A DNA stretch of 64,000 bases from Pseudomonas serbica (GTDB lineage: Bacteria; Pseudomonadota; Gammaproteobacteria; Pseudomonadales; Pseudomonadaceae). Both the position numbers and the translations under genes were made by a program. Shown in pieces: positions 43,024 through 52,208 of this stretch. The first letter of the stretch is position 1; every line of letters starts with the position of its first letter. The notes under the pieces were generated by a model. It had not been told where the DNA came from, did no database searches, and worked only from the letters and a program-made list of their open reading frames with translations. The stretch is from contig NZ_JAQIYM010000090.1 in the NCBI RefSeq assembly GCF_028823535.1, forward strand, positions 372,001-436,000. Direction: 5' to 3'.

Positions 43024-43364
43024 ACGCCAGATCCACACTCATCCGCAATCCCTTTAATTACTGGTGTTTTCGTGAGAAAGCGCCAGTTTTATATTAGTAA
43101 GCCATCATCCATTAGAGCAAACTAAAGATATCAAAACGATATTAATATCGCCCTGCTCCATCATCCGATTAACAACTTAACCTAATTTGTTAAATCAATA
43201 GATTGTCAATTTTTATGTATTGTTTGTATTTCTTTCAGTTTCAGCTTGGCCTATGATCCCGCCATCAGATTTGACGAAAGCAATAACTTGGTTAGACCGG
43301 GTGCCTCTGTGCGCACGAACTACCAGTTGATGGTTTATTACAGTCCGCTGAGGGTAAGACAAGC
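43024..43364. other. 341-bp AT-rich intergenic region, no gene
   Basis: No ORF that I can support. Contains a perfect 14-bp palindrome CGATATTAATATCG (43137-43150). Further down, TTGTCA with TGTATT 16 bp later is a weak promoter candidate for the SPFH gene. May be a regulatory region. Confidence 0.5.
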
Positions 43365-44729
43365 ATGTTTGATAAGAGCGAATTTCAGTCTGTTGATCCG
43401 AGTGTCAAGAAGAAAACCCTGAAGTGGGCCGGTATTGGCGTCCTGGCAGTTGCCAGCTATTTCACCATTTTTGATGGCTTTCTCTACTACAACGAAGCCG
43501 GATACCAATCCCACATCCGTACCATCTGGGGTACCGAGAAAGTCGTCGACACCCTTGGATACGCAGTCAAGGGCTTCGGGTCAACTACCGCCTGGCCAAG
43601 GGAGATGACGGCACAATCCGTTTCTGATCCATCAACGTTACGCTTGAAGGGCGACTTCGACGGCCTTGGCGCCTCCCTGATTACCTCGTTCCCGGTGACT
43701 TTCCTGGGCGGCGTGACCGCGACGGTCGACTCAAACGTGCGAATCGTTTTGCCAAAAGGTGATCAGTTCTTAGCCATCGCACGTGGCTATCGGAACCCAG
43801 AAAACTTCATCCAGATGGCCTTGATTCCGAGTATGAAGAATACGTTGCAGTCCACCGCTCAGATGATGACGGCAGACGAGTTCTATTCGGGCGGTCGCTC
43901 TGAATTTGCGAGCAACTTCCGCGACCAGATTTCGGACGGTATCTTCCTGGTCAACCGCAACGAAATCACAAAGAACAACCCGCGTGCCACCAAAACCGCC
44001 ATCCTCCAAGCTGGTACCGAGCAGGGCGAATACGGTGACAACGTGACGACCAAATTCGTGACCGAAAAGGTCATGCGCGATGGCGTTCCGGTGCGTCTGG
44101 ATCAGCAGTTCCGCAAACTCGGCGTGTCAGTGGCAGAGGCGTCCATTACGGATATTTCGCCGAACCAGCAATTCCGTGACCGGATGGTTAATGCTCAGAA
44201 ATCTCAAGCCGACCTGTCGCTGGCTCGCCTCGACCGCTCCAAAGAAGAAGAGCAGAAGCGCCTGGTGACAGCACGCGGTGAGCGTGAAGTGGAAGAAAAG
44301 CGCCAAGGGAGTTTGAAGGAACAGGTTGAGATGACCACTCAGGCTGAAACCAAGCGTCAATTGGTGCTGATTGAAGCCGGTCGTGAAAAAGAACGCGCTG
44401 AGATCGAGAAACAAACTGCGCAGATCACTTTTGACAAAGCGCAGATCGAAGCGAAAACCACCAAAGAACGTGCCGATGCTGAAGCCTATGCCAAGAAAGC
44501 GCTCCTGCTTGCTGACGGCGCGTTGAAGCAGAAGCTCGACGCCTGGGTTGAGACCAACCGTGCATGGGCTGACGCCTCAGCTAAAGCGCCGGTACCGGGT
44601 GTAATGCTCGGCGGTGGCGGCGACGGCAATGGCGCCGGCTCCCGCCAGGCTGATCTGAACACCTACATGCAAGTGATCGCAGCCAAGTCGCTGAAAGATC
44701 TCTCGCTGGACGTGTCCGTTAAGCAGTGA
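43365..44729 (+). CDS. SPFH/band-7 (stomatin-prohibitin-flotillin-like) membrane protein
   Basis: 454 residues. One membrane helix (about 20-42), an SPFH domain (about 60-260; FPVTFLGGVTATVDSNVRIVLP...AIARGYRNPENF), then a long charged coiled coil (about 275-395, RLDRSKEEEQKRLVTARGER) and a Gly-rich linker before a short C-terminal helix. SPFH proteins form ring-like membrane scaffolds; HflK/HflC and prohibitins assemble around FtsH. With an FtsH-like protease at 58846 in the same replicon, a similar complex is plausible. Confidence 0.85.
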   Translation: MFDKSEFQSVDPSVKKKTLKWAGIGVLAVASYFTIFDGFLYYNEAGYQSHIRTIWGTEKVVDTLGYAVKGFGSTTAWPREMTAQSVSDPSTLRLKGDFDGLGASLITSFPVTFLGGVTATVDSNVRIVLPKGDQFLAIARGYRNPENFIQMALIPSMKNTLQSTAQMMTADEFYSGGRSEFASNFRDQISDGIFLVNRNEITKNNPRATKTAILQAGTEQGEYGDNVTTKFVTEKVMRDGVPVRLDQQFRKLGVSVAEASITDISPNQQFRDRMVNAQKSQADLSLARLDRSKEEEQKRLVTARGEREVEEKRQGSLKEQVEMTTQAETKRQLVLIEAGREKERAEIEKQTAQITFDKAQIEAKTTKERADAEAYAKKALLLADGALKQKLDAWVETNRAWADASAKAPVPGVMLGGGGDGNGAGSRQADLNTYMQVIAAKSLKDLSLDVSVKQ

Positions 44730-44747
44730 TTCATCGGTAGCACCAAG

Positions 44748-44774
44748 AACCCAGGCCTTGCCTGGGTTTTTTAA
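44748..44774 (+). terminator. Terminator of the SPFH gene
   Basis: AACCCAGG-CCTTG-CCTGGGTT followed by TTTT. The 232 bp from here to 45006 hold no gene that I can support. Confidence 0.9.
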
Positions 44775-45006
44775 TGGGCGGCCAACGCCCGACAGCGCCA
44801 ATCCCCCAGCTACCTATGACATGGCACTCAAAACCAGTACCTGCGATATCGAGCGCAATGGACAAGCAAGCCACTGTCGCCAAGGCTCGGTGGAGGCGAC
44901 GAATAGCTTCATCCTTGGCTCGTATCACCACGGGATGCGTGCAATACTTCGCCAATGTTGAGGCACGAGCCTGAGAAACAGGCTTAAGATTACCCGTGGG
45001 AACCGC

Positions 45007-45540
45007 ATGATCACCATCACCACTGAAAGTCATGGCTGCGCTCCGTCCTTTGATGCCAGCGAATTGCCGCACCCTCGTATCGCCTTTGTGGAACCGAGCA
45101 GCACCAGCCGGCCTCACCCGGTAAGCGTCCCTGGGAAGCTTCTGGTCATCACGGCCTCGGATCTGGATACCCAGGTCGTCTCTGACGCGTGGTACGCCCT
45201 GTTGCTACTACGCGGGCCTCGAGTGGCCTACTGGGCCAAGGGCTACGCCCTGCGTCGTGCTATACGCGCCGGTGAGTACCCTAACTGCCCGATGACGCTG
45301 CCCGAGGCGATGGCCATCCTCAAGTTCTTTGACCACCTTCATGTCAATAATTGCAAGGAATTGACGATCAGCTGCGAATACGGCAAAAGCCGGTCTGTGA
45401 CCACCGCGCAGTTCTTGGATGCTCTGCAACAGGGGCGCGTGTTACCAACCGAGCGTGAAGCCAAAAATGGCTACATCAACCGCTTACTGCGTCTGGCTAA
45501 TCTCAAGGAGCAGGAGCGCCTGAACAAGTGCCTGCGATAA
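45007..45540 (+). CDS. Protein tyrosine/dual-specificity phosphatase-like protein
   Basis: 177 residues, RBS GGGAACC. The P-loop C-x5-R-S occurs as SCEYGKSRS (Cys123, Arg129), preceded by a beta strand (ELTI) and with AMAILKFFDHL before it, as in DSP-like enzymes. A general-acid Asp is not obvious. Members dephosphorylate proteins, sugars or nucleotides; the target is unknown. Confidence 0.7.
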   Translation: MITITTESHGCAPSFDASELPHPRIAFVEPSSTSRPHPVSVPGKLLVITASDLDTQVVSDAWYALLLLRGPRVAYWAKGYALRRAIRAGEYPNCPMTLPEAMAILKFFDHLHVNNCKELTISCEYGKSRSVTTAQFLDALQQGRVLPTEREAKNGYINRLLRLANLKEQERLNKCLR

Positions 45541-45555
45541 TCAGCGGACAGCAAA

Positions 45556-45575
45556 AAGGCGCCTTTCGGCGCCTT
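45556..45575. terminator. Bidirectional hairpin between convergent genes
   Basis: AAGGCGCC-TTTC-GGCGCCTT, A-run on the left, serving genes ending at 45540 and 45593. Confidence 0.75.
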
Positions 45576-45592
45576 CGGTGTTTCTGCCCAGG

Positions 45593-46273
45593 TCACTTGT
45601 TGCCAGAGAAGGCTTGCAAGAGGTTCAGCAGGCTCAGAAACAGGTTGTAGATCGACACGTAAAGACCCACGGTGGCCAACACGTAGTTGGTCTGCCCGCC
45701 GTGGATGATAGCGCTGGTCTCGAACAAGATCGCCGCACAGGAGAACAGGACGAAGCCTACGGACAGTGCCAGGCCCAAGCCAGAAATGTTGAAGATCATC
45801 GACAGCACCACACCCACTAGCAGCACGACAAAGCCGGCAACCAGGAAGCCGCCCAGGAAGCTCATGTCCTTACCGGTTCGGGTTACATAAGCTGACAGTG
45901 CGACGAAGGCAAACGCTGTCATCAAGAAAGCGTTGGCGATCAATGTACCGCCGTTCTGCAGGTTCAAGACCTTGTTCAGGATCGGCCCCAAGGTGTAACC
46001 CATAAAGGCGGCCAGCATCAGGGTGAAGAAGATCGACTTGCCGCTGTCTTGCGTCTTGTGGATGAGAAACATCAAGCCGTAGAAGCCGACCAGGGAGATC
46101 AGAATGCCTGGCGCTGGCCAACCCAACTGCTGGGATATCAGGGCCACAATGGCCGTGACGCCGAGGGTGATCGACAGCAGCATGTAAGTCTGCTGCAACA
46201 GTTTCGACATACCTGCTTCATCGAGCGAATGGCTCGGCGCGGTATTGCGAAGCTTTCCGAAATTGATAGCCAT
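45593..46273 (-). CDS. YccA/Bax-inhibitor-1 family membrane protein
   Basis: 226 residues, start chosen at MAINFGKLRN; an upstream ATG at 46282 is possible. Seven hydrophobic segments from about residue 30 on, with the BI-1/YccA pattern: NLQNGGTLIANAFLMTAFAFVALSAY, GKDMSFLGGFLVAG and a C-terminal LYVSIYNLFLSLLNLL. E. coli YccA binds and restrains FtsH. Its presence with an FtsH-like protease and an SPFH protein suggests that this replicon carries a membrane-proteolysis module. Confidence 0.9.
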   Translation of the reverse strand: MAINFGKLRNTAPSHSLDEAGMSKLLQQTYMLLSITLGVTAIVALISQQLGWPAPGILISLVGFYGLMFLIHKTQDSGKSIFFTLMLAAFMGYTLGPILNKVLNLQNGGTLIANAFLMTAFAFVALSAYVTRTGKDMSFLGGFLVAGFVVLLVGVVLSMIFNISGLGLALSVGFVLFSCAAILFETSAIIHGGQTNYVLATVGLYVSIYNLFLSLLNLLQAFSGNK

Positions 46274-46450
46274 TATTGACATATACCTCACACGAAGGAT
46301 CTCTGATTTCAGTCTAAAACTGAATTAAAGCTGAATCAACATGGGTATGTTACCGAAAAATACGGATGCGGATGGCTATTTGATATATTGTCAATATAGT
46401 CTATATTTATAAGGCGACTAGCAAATCACCATCATCAACAAGGTGCCCCC

Positions 46451-46828
46451 ATGACCAAGCAAATCACCTTTACACCGACTGAAGCCGAGATCATCGCCCA
46501 TCGCCTGGGGCAATTATCTGAAGAAGATGAATTGGTAGAGTTATTCGAAGAGGAAGATATCAACCTGGCGCAGGCCTCTGAATTTGCCAGTACGCTGTCA
46601 AAGCAGTTTCAGGCCAAAAACTACGTGGTCGCCATCCGCGAGCCTAGCGATCTTCTCATCCTCGCTGAGGCCCTTGAGGGGAGTACCTACTTCGGCGACG
46701 ATAAACACGCCATCTTCGACGGCTTGCAGACGCAGCAGAAAAGCACCGCACACAAGCGATCTGCACAGACTGCCGCAGACAAAATATCGAAACTGCTCGG
46801 GCGAAATGTAATCCCCGCCCTCGCCTAA
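46451..46828 (+). CDS. Hypothetical protein, 125 aa
   Basis: RBS AAGGTG. Acidic N-terminal helices (EEDELVELFEEED), C-terminal basic part. No family recognised. The upstream region contains a TTGTCA box but no good -10. Convergent with xseB. Confidence 0.55.
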   Translation: MTKQITFTPTEAEIIAHRLGQLSEEDELVELFEEEDINLAQASEFASTLSKQFQAKNYVVAIREPSDLLILAEALEGSTYFGDDKHAIFDGLQTQQKSTAHKRSAQTAADKISKLLGRNVIPALA

Positions 46829-46847
46829 AACGATTCGCTGAGCTCGA

Positions 46848-47039
46848 TCAGAGCAAACTCTTGAGCTCAGCACATTCTTCTCTGACCTTGGCAAGACGTT
46901 CGGCGCAGACCTTGAGTGATTCCAGGCCACTCCGTACGAGTGGTGTGATCTGATCCACGTCTTGCTCAATCGCTTCAAGCCGTGTCACTGATTGGCTCAG
47001 GTTTTCCATGTGTCCCATGTACGCTTCGCTGTCACTCAT
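46848..47039 (-). CDS. xseB: Exonuclease VII small subunit-like
   Basis: 63 residues, slightly shorter than the usual 75-80. The helical hairpin pattern SVTRLEAIEQDVDQ....LVRSGLESLKVCAERLAKVREECAELKSL fits XseB. The start overlaps the xseA stop by 8 bp, as in many xseA-xseB pairs, which supports the call more than the sequence alone. XseB binds XseA helices to form the active nuclease. Confidence 0.75.
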   Translation of the reverse strand: MSDSEAYMGHMENLSQSVTRLEAIEQDVDQITPLVRSGLESLKVCAERLAKVREECAELKSLL

Positions 47040-48408
47040 TGCTGATCCCCTTCACTTCAACTGTTAGAGCGCCATCCTGAAGCTGAATCTCCAGGGAATC
47101 GCCCGCGTTAACTTGTTTGACACTGCGCACAAACCCATCTTCGCGGCGTACATAGCCGTAACCCCGCGCTAGAATCGCTACAGGGTTAATGGAGGTGATA
47201 AAAGCGAGTTTGGTATCCAAATCCTGTTGCGCGGCCTGGAGGCTGCGCTCAGCGTGTATAAACAGATCGGCACGTAGGCGTGCTTGATGTTCTTCGTGAA
47301 ACTTCATGGTGGCGTCGTACGCCCGGCCAAACGCTGCCTTTTTGAGCTCAAACTCCTGCTCTGCCGCCGTGATTTTGACAGTGGCGGTTTGCAACAACTC
47401 AAGCTGCCTGGATTTAAGGGTGCTCTCGGCTTTGTCCAATTGTTGCTCGGCATTGGCAAATAACCGCTCCTTGAGGGTTTCGCACTGATTCGTGGCCCGG
47501 CTCAGGATCTTGTCCGCCAGGTGCATCAGGCGCTCAGCATCGGCCTGGGCTTTCTGGGCGTTTTTGATGATCGTTGAACGAATATGCGAGACCAACAAAC
47601 TGGGTGTTGAGAAGGATTGATTGGCCACCTCGTCGATCAGCACCTCGTCACGATCATGCCCTATACCCACCATGACGGGTATCGGGAAACGGCAAACCGC
47701 CTTGGCCAAGAGCCAATGATTCAGGTGATAAAGGCCCGCCTTGTCACCGCCCCCGCGAATGACTACTAAGGCGTCAAAGGCCGCGAGTTTGTGGCGTTCG
47801 TTGACCTTCACCATCTGCTCAAAAATCCGGTCGCCGGCGCCGGCACCCTGAAACACAGCCGGAAAGTATTCGAATTGGCATAGCCCACGAGCATCAAGCC
47901 GATCCGCCACGACTCTAAAGTCGCCCAGGCCGGCTGCTTCTGCAGGCGAGATCACCGCGAGACGACAAAACTCACCAGGCTTACGCAGATGCCGATTCTT
48001 GTCCCACAGGTTTTGCTTTTTAAGCTGTGCCCGATACTCGTTCAGCTGAGCTGTCATCAAGCCCACGGTGAACACCGGGTCGATCTCCTTGATAGCCAGA
48101 GAGAGACCATACACGGGGTTGAATGAGGGTTTAGCCCTGAAGAGGATCTTCATGCCACTGGCAAGTGGGTTGCCCGTCACTTTCTGGAAATTGGCCAGGA
48201 TGCCAACATCATCCGCCCAGATGGTGCCCCGCCCCTTCGCCACCTCTTTGCGGTTGGCGTCGTACTCAACCAACTCGAGGTATTTGTGACGACCATTACT
48301 GACCTGGAGGACTTCGGCAGTCATCCACAGGGCGTCTGTAAACAGGAGCTTAACCGCGTCACCGACCAGGCTCAGCACATCGCTCAAGGAGCTTGGCGTA
48401 ACGCTCAT
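47032..48408 (-). CDS. xseA: Exonuclease VII large subunit
   Basis: 458 residues from the ATG at 48408 (AGGAG upstream), not the longer ORF start inside smpB. N-terminal OB-fold (LSLVGDAVKLLF..ALWMTAEV), the catalytic-domain blocks CRLAVISPAEAAGLGDF, FDALVVIRGGGDKAGLYHLN and VGIGHDRDEVLIDEVANQSFSTPS, then a long coiled coil and a C-terminal domain with ARGYGYVRR. Degrades single-stranded DNA from both ends. Starts 13 bp after smpB and overlaps xseB. Confidence 0.92.
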   Translation of the reverse strand: MSVTPSSLSDVLSLVGDAVKLLFTDALWMTAEVLQVSNGRHKYLELVEYDANRKEVAKGRGTIWADDVGILANFQKVTGNPLASGMKILFRAKPSFNPVYGLSLAIKEIDPVFTVGLMTAQLNEYRAQLKKQNLWDKNRHLRKPGEFCRLAVISPAEAAGLGDFRVVADRLDARGLCQFEYFPAVFQGAGAGDRIFEQMVKVNERHKLAAFDALVVIRGGGDKAGLYHLNHWLLAKAVCRFPIPVMVGIGHDRDEVLIDEVANQSFSTPSLLVSHIRSTIIKNAQKAQADAERLMHLADKILSRATNQCETLKERLFANAEQQLDKAESTLKSRQLELLQTATVKITAAEQEFELKKAAFGRAYDATMKFHEEHQARLRADLFIHAERSLQAAQQDLDTKLAFITSINPVAILARGYGYVRREDGFVRSVKQVNAGDSLEIQLQDGALTVEVKGISNE

Positions 48409-48421
48409 GCGAAGCTCCTGA

Positions 48422-48892
48422 TCAACGGGAAGATTTGGTCGCTTGCTGGATCTGCCGCTGGGCATCCCTGGCTTTTTCGGTGTCACGTTTGTCGTGGTTT
48501 TTCTTACCCTTGGCCAGGCCGATGGTGCATTTCACCATGTGCGCTTTCCATTGAAGTGACAAGGCGACACAGGTGAAACCCTTCTGGTCGCAGGCTTCTT
48601 TCAGGCGATCCAGTTCACGACGGTTCAACAGCAATTTCCGGGTGCGCTCAGGATCGGTTTCCACATGGGTACCGGCACTGATCAATGGCTGGATATGACT
48701 ACCCAGCAAAAATGCTTCGTTGTCCTTGAAGACCACGTAGCAATCAACCAGTTGACCCTTGCCTGCCCGCAAACTTTTTACTTCCCAGCCGAGCAGCGCC
48801 ACGCCAGCTTCAACGGAGTCTTCGATGAAGTAGTCGTGACGTGCCTTACGGTTCTGAGCGATTAGCGTATTCTGCTTGTCCTTGCTCATCAT
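48422..48892 (-). CDS. smpB: SmpB tmRNA-binding protein
   Basis: 156 residues. The core (IAQNRKARHDYFIED, LLGWEVKSLRAGKGQLVDCYV, LLGSHIQPL, RTRKLLLNRRELDRL, GLAKGKKNHDKRDTEKARD) is a full SmpB with the basic C-terminal tail that lies in the mRNA channel. TTG, ATG and ATG codons sit in a row at the start; an ATG is used here. It lies 79 bp downstream of ssrA, with a terminator between. Works with tmRNA to rescue stalled ribosomes. Confidence 0.95.
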   Translation of the reverse strand: MMSKDKQNTLIAQNRKARHDYFIEDSVEAGVALLGWEVKSLRAGKGQLVDCYVVFKDNEAFLLGSHIQPLISAGTHVETDPERTRKLLLNRRELDRLKEACDQKGFTCVALSLQWKAHMVKCTIGLAKGKKNHDKRDTEKARDAQRQIQQATKSSR

Positions 48893-48932
48893 CAATTCTC
48901 TTTACAGTGGCCAAATCACTCGGCGCTGAAAC

Positions 48933-48956
48933 AAAAAAGGCGCCCAACGGACGCCT
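48933..48956 (-). terminator. Terminator of ssrA
   Basis: Minus strand: AGGCGTCC-GTT-GGGCGCCT followed by TTTTTT, between the tmRNA 3' end and smpB. Confidence 0.85.
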
Positions 48957-48970
48957 AGTTTGATTTAAGT

Positions 48971-49364
48971 TGGTGGAGCCGGGGGGATTTGAACCCCCGT
49001 CCGCCAGTACTCCGCTGTCGGTACTACATGCGTAGCCATATCTACTGAGTTAATCCGCAGCCGCCCGATTGGCAGGGTGCTTTGGACGAGTTACGTAAGT
49101 TTTAGCCCCGTTGTCCGCAACGTACTCGGGTGGCGATCCTGTTCTGCATGACAATCACTTCGGGTTTACAGGCATCCCCTAGTGATCGCTGGTACCGAAG
49201 TAACCAGAAGGGCGTGTCAGCTGCGGTTAGGCAGCGAGACGAGCGCCCTCGAAGGCATTGTCATTGGCAACTATAGAAAGTTGCAACAGTGGATTTACGA
49301 GTTCTGTTACCAACTCGGCACGCACCTAAAGTTTTGTTACCGGCGTCGAATCCTAATCGGCCCC
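48971..49364 (-). ncRNA. ssrA: tmRNA with divergent tag ANDNAFEGARLAA
   Basis: 394 nt. The 5' end GGGGCCGATTAGGATTCGAC and the 3' end CGGCTCCACCA form the tRNA-like acceptor (7 bp with one G-U), and GACGGGGGTTCAAATCCCCC gives the T-arm. The resume codon GCC at 49268 follows the usual TAGTT context. The reading frame (49268-49227) encodes ANDNAFEGARLAA and a TAA, one residue more when the tRNA-charged Ala is added. The body resembles Pseudomonas tmRNA, but the standard Pseudomonas tag is ANDDNYALAA. The -LAA end, recognised by ClpXP and other proteases, is kept, whereas the middle differs and is longer. Has its own consensus promoter and terminator. Confidence 0.95.
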
Positions 49365-49373
49365 TTGAATTGA

Positions 49374-49402
49374 ATTCTAGGCAACTCCGCCTGGCATGTC
49401 AA
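49374..49402 (-). promoter_or_regulatory. ssrA promoter
   Basis: Minus strand: TTGACA (49402-49397), 17-bp spacer, TAGAAT (49379-49374), about 10 bp before the mature 5' end. Confidence 0.85.
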
Positions 49403-49519
49403 TACTCTTTATTAAATTTGCTGATTGATGGGTGGGGCGGCATGAGGGGGGAGTCGAGTCCTCCGCTCCTCCTGGAGCGGCTCGCTTTTTGGAGCCCTAA
49501 CCATGCAGCGTAACCAACA

Positions 49520-50200
49520 TTACGGCCTGGTCACCATGCCACTGCCCAACACCTTGGCGATGGCATCCACGCGAGGAAGATACTCCCGCAGAAGGCACTT
49601 TGCCAAATGGTCGTAGTAGAAGTCCGGATTGATCAGTGCCTTGATGTCATCACTCATGGCGTCGACTTCCGGAGCGAACAAACTCTGATCGGTTTCCAGC
49701 AGCAAAGACAAATCCGCCAGGCGAAGATGGCGCAGGGGTTGATCGATACGCCCCAACTTTCTGAAACGCTCGACGAGTGCATTCACCACGCCTGGGAACG
49801 CATTGATCGGTTCGTAGTGATCTAACGTCTCTGCCGGCACATCCCATCGCTCATCGCCATTGACGATCATGTCGTACAGCCGTGGTGGCAGCGGCGCCTT
49901 CAAAACACTCCAGCTTGAGCCCTCGAACATCAGGGGGCCGTACAGCAGCCTGGCCGGCATCCCCTTCTCTTCAATCATCTCGCGCAGCAACTCATTCCCC
50001 GAGGCGCTGTACACCAGGGCGGCGATGATTCGAGGGGACGTGCTGTTGCTCGACAGGTAAGAATGGATATTTTCCCTCACACTTCGCTTGTGAAGTATGG
50101 GCTCAATCAACGCATCGAACGCGGGACGATCCAGGACGATGTCATCGTTGGGCTGGAACATCTTGGACAACATGCGATCAAGCAATTGGAAATCCGACAT
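49520..50200 (-). CDS. Hypothetical protein, 226 aa
   Basis: Start at the ATG at 50200 (AAAGG upstream) rather than 50293. Helical, acidic; blocks such as LVYSASGNELLREMIEEKGMP and RHLRLADLSLLLETD. No signal peptide and no FxxDLGL ending (ends SGMVTRP). Unrecognised. Confidence 0.6.
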   Translation of the reverse strand: MSDFQLLDRMLSKMFQPNDDIVLDRPAFDALIEPILHKRSVRENIHSYLSSNSTSPRIIAALVYSASGNELLREMIEEKGMPARLLYGPLMFEGSSWSVLKAPLPPRLYDMIVNGDERWDVPAETLDHYEPINAFPGVVNALVERFRKLGRIDQPLRHLRLADLSLLLETDQSLFAPEVDAMSDDIKALINPDFYYDHLAKCLLREYLPRVDAIAKVLGSGMVTRP

Positions 50201-50305
50201 AAAAACGCCTTTATCCTGAGGGTTGGCCTTGTCACCGACGATGTCCAACCCATTTACCTTCCTCCATTCTAGATCATTTTCCACATAGATCAAGAATTGT
50301 CACGA

Positions 50306-51454
50306 TCAGGAGAATTCCGGTTCCATATGGCCAGTTTCAACAACCTTGACCAAAGGAACAATTGGCTCATGATTCTTGATATTTGCGGCAAGACTCCTTC
50401 TTGTTAAGCCGAATGTTTCCTCTACACTGTGGCCATATTCCTTTCCAAGAAAGTGATCAGGCGGAACAATGATTTTTGCTGAATCATCCAGATGTACGTC
50501 GAAGCCTGATCCGTTTGAATAATCATTGAAAAATACAATCCCACCACTAAGTTCTAGAGGTTTAGTTGGATCGATTTTTTTAAGATCATTGAAGGTCAGT
50601 GATCCCACCCAGCATGGCAACACGTAACTATTCCCATTGGTATTTTCAAACAACGACTGTAGGTCATCACTCGACGTAAAGAGCGGTGTTAGCGGCTGGC
50701 CAGCCGCCTCTGCTTTAGCAACCGGGTCTTCCAGCTCCAGCCAAGCATCAATAAGCTCACTGTCATCTTGGTCAACCTCCACCATCTCCATCAGCTCAGG
50801 GATCGAGACTCGCGCCAGGTTCAGCAGGGCCTGATGGCCAAGGCCCGGCGCTCTGGTACTTATTTCAGAGGGGTTGATGTCAAAATTATCGACGTTTTGG
50901 GTGTTGGGATCAAACCCTGGGACGTACATCAGCTTAATAGTCTGCTTTCCGACCTCATCGAAAATCGTTGTGTAATCCAAGTCCTCCATCTTGTAGCGAG
51001 TTTGGTGGCGAATCTCATCGATCAATTCGTCAAGGTCGCAGACAGGGCCGTCATGCTCTTCCATGGCTTCACTGATGCATTCATACAGGGCAGTGAAGGT
51101 TTCACCATGCAGGAAATAATCATTAGCATCGTGGTCGTTGCCCATCTCGCCATATAATTCACAACTAATCGCATCGCCAAGTATGTATTGCCATTCAGTA
51201 AATGGCTCATCACTCACCAGACTATCAGCCACTTCCTTGCGGTAATTACTCATTGCAATGCCAACGCACTCGCTAAGAGACTTCGATTTTTTAGCATCAA
51301 AGTCATCATCGCGTTGCTCATACTTCAGGCCATATTCTGACTGTGCCCATTTTTGCATCAGAGGCTCAAAAGCCTTAACCCAGCTGTCCTGATCGCTCGG
51401 ATCTTCAATCTCAATGGAGTCGTTTTTGAAGTCCAACTCGAGTGCTGTGGTCAT
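50306..51454 (-). CDS. Hypothetical acidic protein, 382 aa
   Basis: RBS GAGGGA. Very rich in Asp and Glu; the N-terminal part is helical, the C-terminal part beta-rich (ELSGGIVFFNDYSNGSGFDVHLDDSAKIIVPPD). No catalytic or membrane motif seen. The strong acidity could reflect DNA mimicry or protein binding, but I have no direct evidence. Confidence 0.6.
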   Translation of the reverse strand: MTTALELDFKNDSIEIEDPSDQDSWVKAFEPLMQKWAQSEYGLKYEQRDDDFDAKKSKSLSECVGIAMSNYRKEVADSLVSDEPFTEWQYILGDAISCELYGEMGNDHDANDYFLHGETFTALYECISEAMEEHDGPVCDLDELIDEIRHQTRYKMEDLDYTTIFDEVGKQTIKLMYVPGFDPNTQNVDNFDINPSEISTRAPGLGHQALLNLARVSIPELMEMVEVDQDDSELIDAWLELEDPVAKAEAAGQPLTPLFTSSDDLQSLFENTNGNSYVLPCWVGSLTFNDLKKIDPTKPLELSGGIVFFNDYSNGSGFDVHLDDSAKIIVPPDHFLGKEYGHSVEETFGLTRRSLAANIKNHEPIVPLVKVVETGHMEPEFS

Positions 51455-51572
51455 GCCTTTTCCCTCAATTTTTATTCAGTATGCGATTTGCCGATAATAT
51501 TCATCAATAGTTATTGCAGCGACTGTCAATACATCCCTAAACTGAAAGAAATCGATAAAATTGGAAACGACC

Positions 51573-52208
51573 ATGTCCGCCCTCACCGCCCTGCCTCAGG
51601 AGATCTTTGAAGAGCTCTACCTGACCATTCCAAAATCCATGCCCCGCGATGACATCATCAACGCGCTCGTGGCAGATGAGCGCAAGCGCCTGGAGCTGGA
51701 TGGCATTGGTGGTCAGGAGAGCTACCTGGCCGACTATCGTCGGCGTCTGGATGCTCTGGGGCCCCTGAGCCTTGCCGACATGGCCTATGAGACCTGTGTT
51801 GGCAACAACACCTTTGACCCCGGTCAACAACAGGCCTGGCTGGATCGTGCTGGCACCTACCAGGTCAATCCAAACGACATTTATCGCCATACGTTCAGCG
51901 ACGGCTTGTTCGACCTGCAGGACAAATTAAAGGGCTTTGCCGGTACTCCAACCGAGCGCCGTGAGCTTCGCCGCCAGATCGATCAGGTCTGCCAGGAAGG
52001 TCGAGGCGTTGTAACTTTGGCTCACGGGGCAATGTCTATTTCCTTCAACGCGGAAAAACGCGTGGCGAAGGTTACCAAACAAAGCACTGAAATTGACAGT
52101 GACGATCATCACCTGGGTCATATCAAGTCGACTTTCGGTCTTTTCGTTGATCGCTGCCTGCCTAAAAGCCGCCGCGACCTTGATCGCACTTCCTCCATGG
52201 AGTTATGA
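51573..52208 (+). CDS. Hypothetical protein, 211 aa
   Basis: Start at the ATG at 51573 (GGAAACG upstream). Mostly helical, soluble. Overlaps the next gene by 4 bp (ATGA), so the two are coupled. No family recognised. Confidence 0.6.
   Translation: MSALTALPQEIFEELYLTIPKSMPRDDIINALVADERKRLELDGIGGQESYLADYRRRLDALGPLSLADMAYETCVGNNTFDPGQQQAWLDRAGTYQVNPNDIYRHTFSDGLFDLQDKLKGFAGTPTERRELRRQIDQVCQEGRGVVTLAHGAMSISFNAEKRVAKVTKQSTEIDSDDHHLGHIKSTFGLFVDRCLPKSRRDLDRTSSMEL

Noticed and set aside
44775..45006. Overlapping short open frames between the SPFH and phosphatase-like genes
   Set aside because: Neither strand has a ribosome site or a protein-like pattern that I trust.
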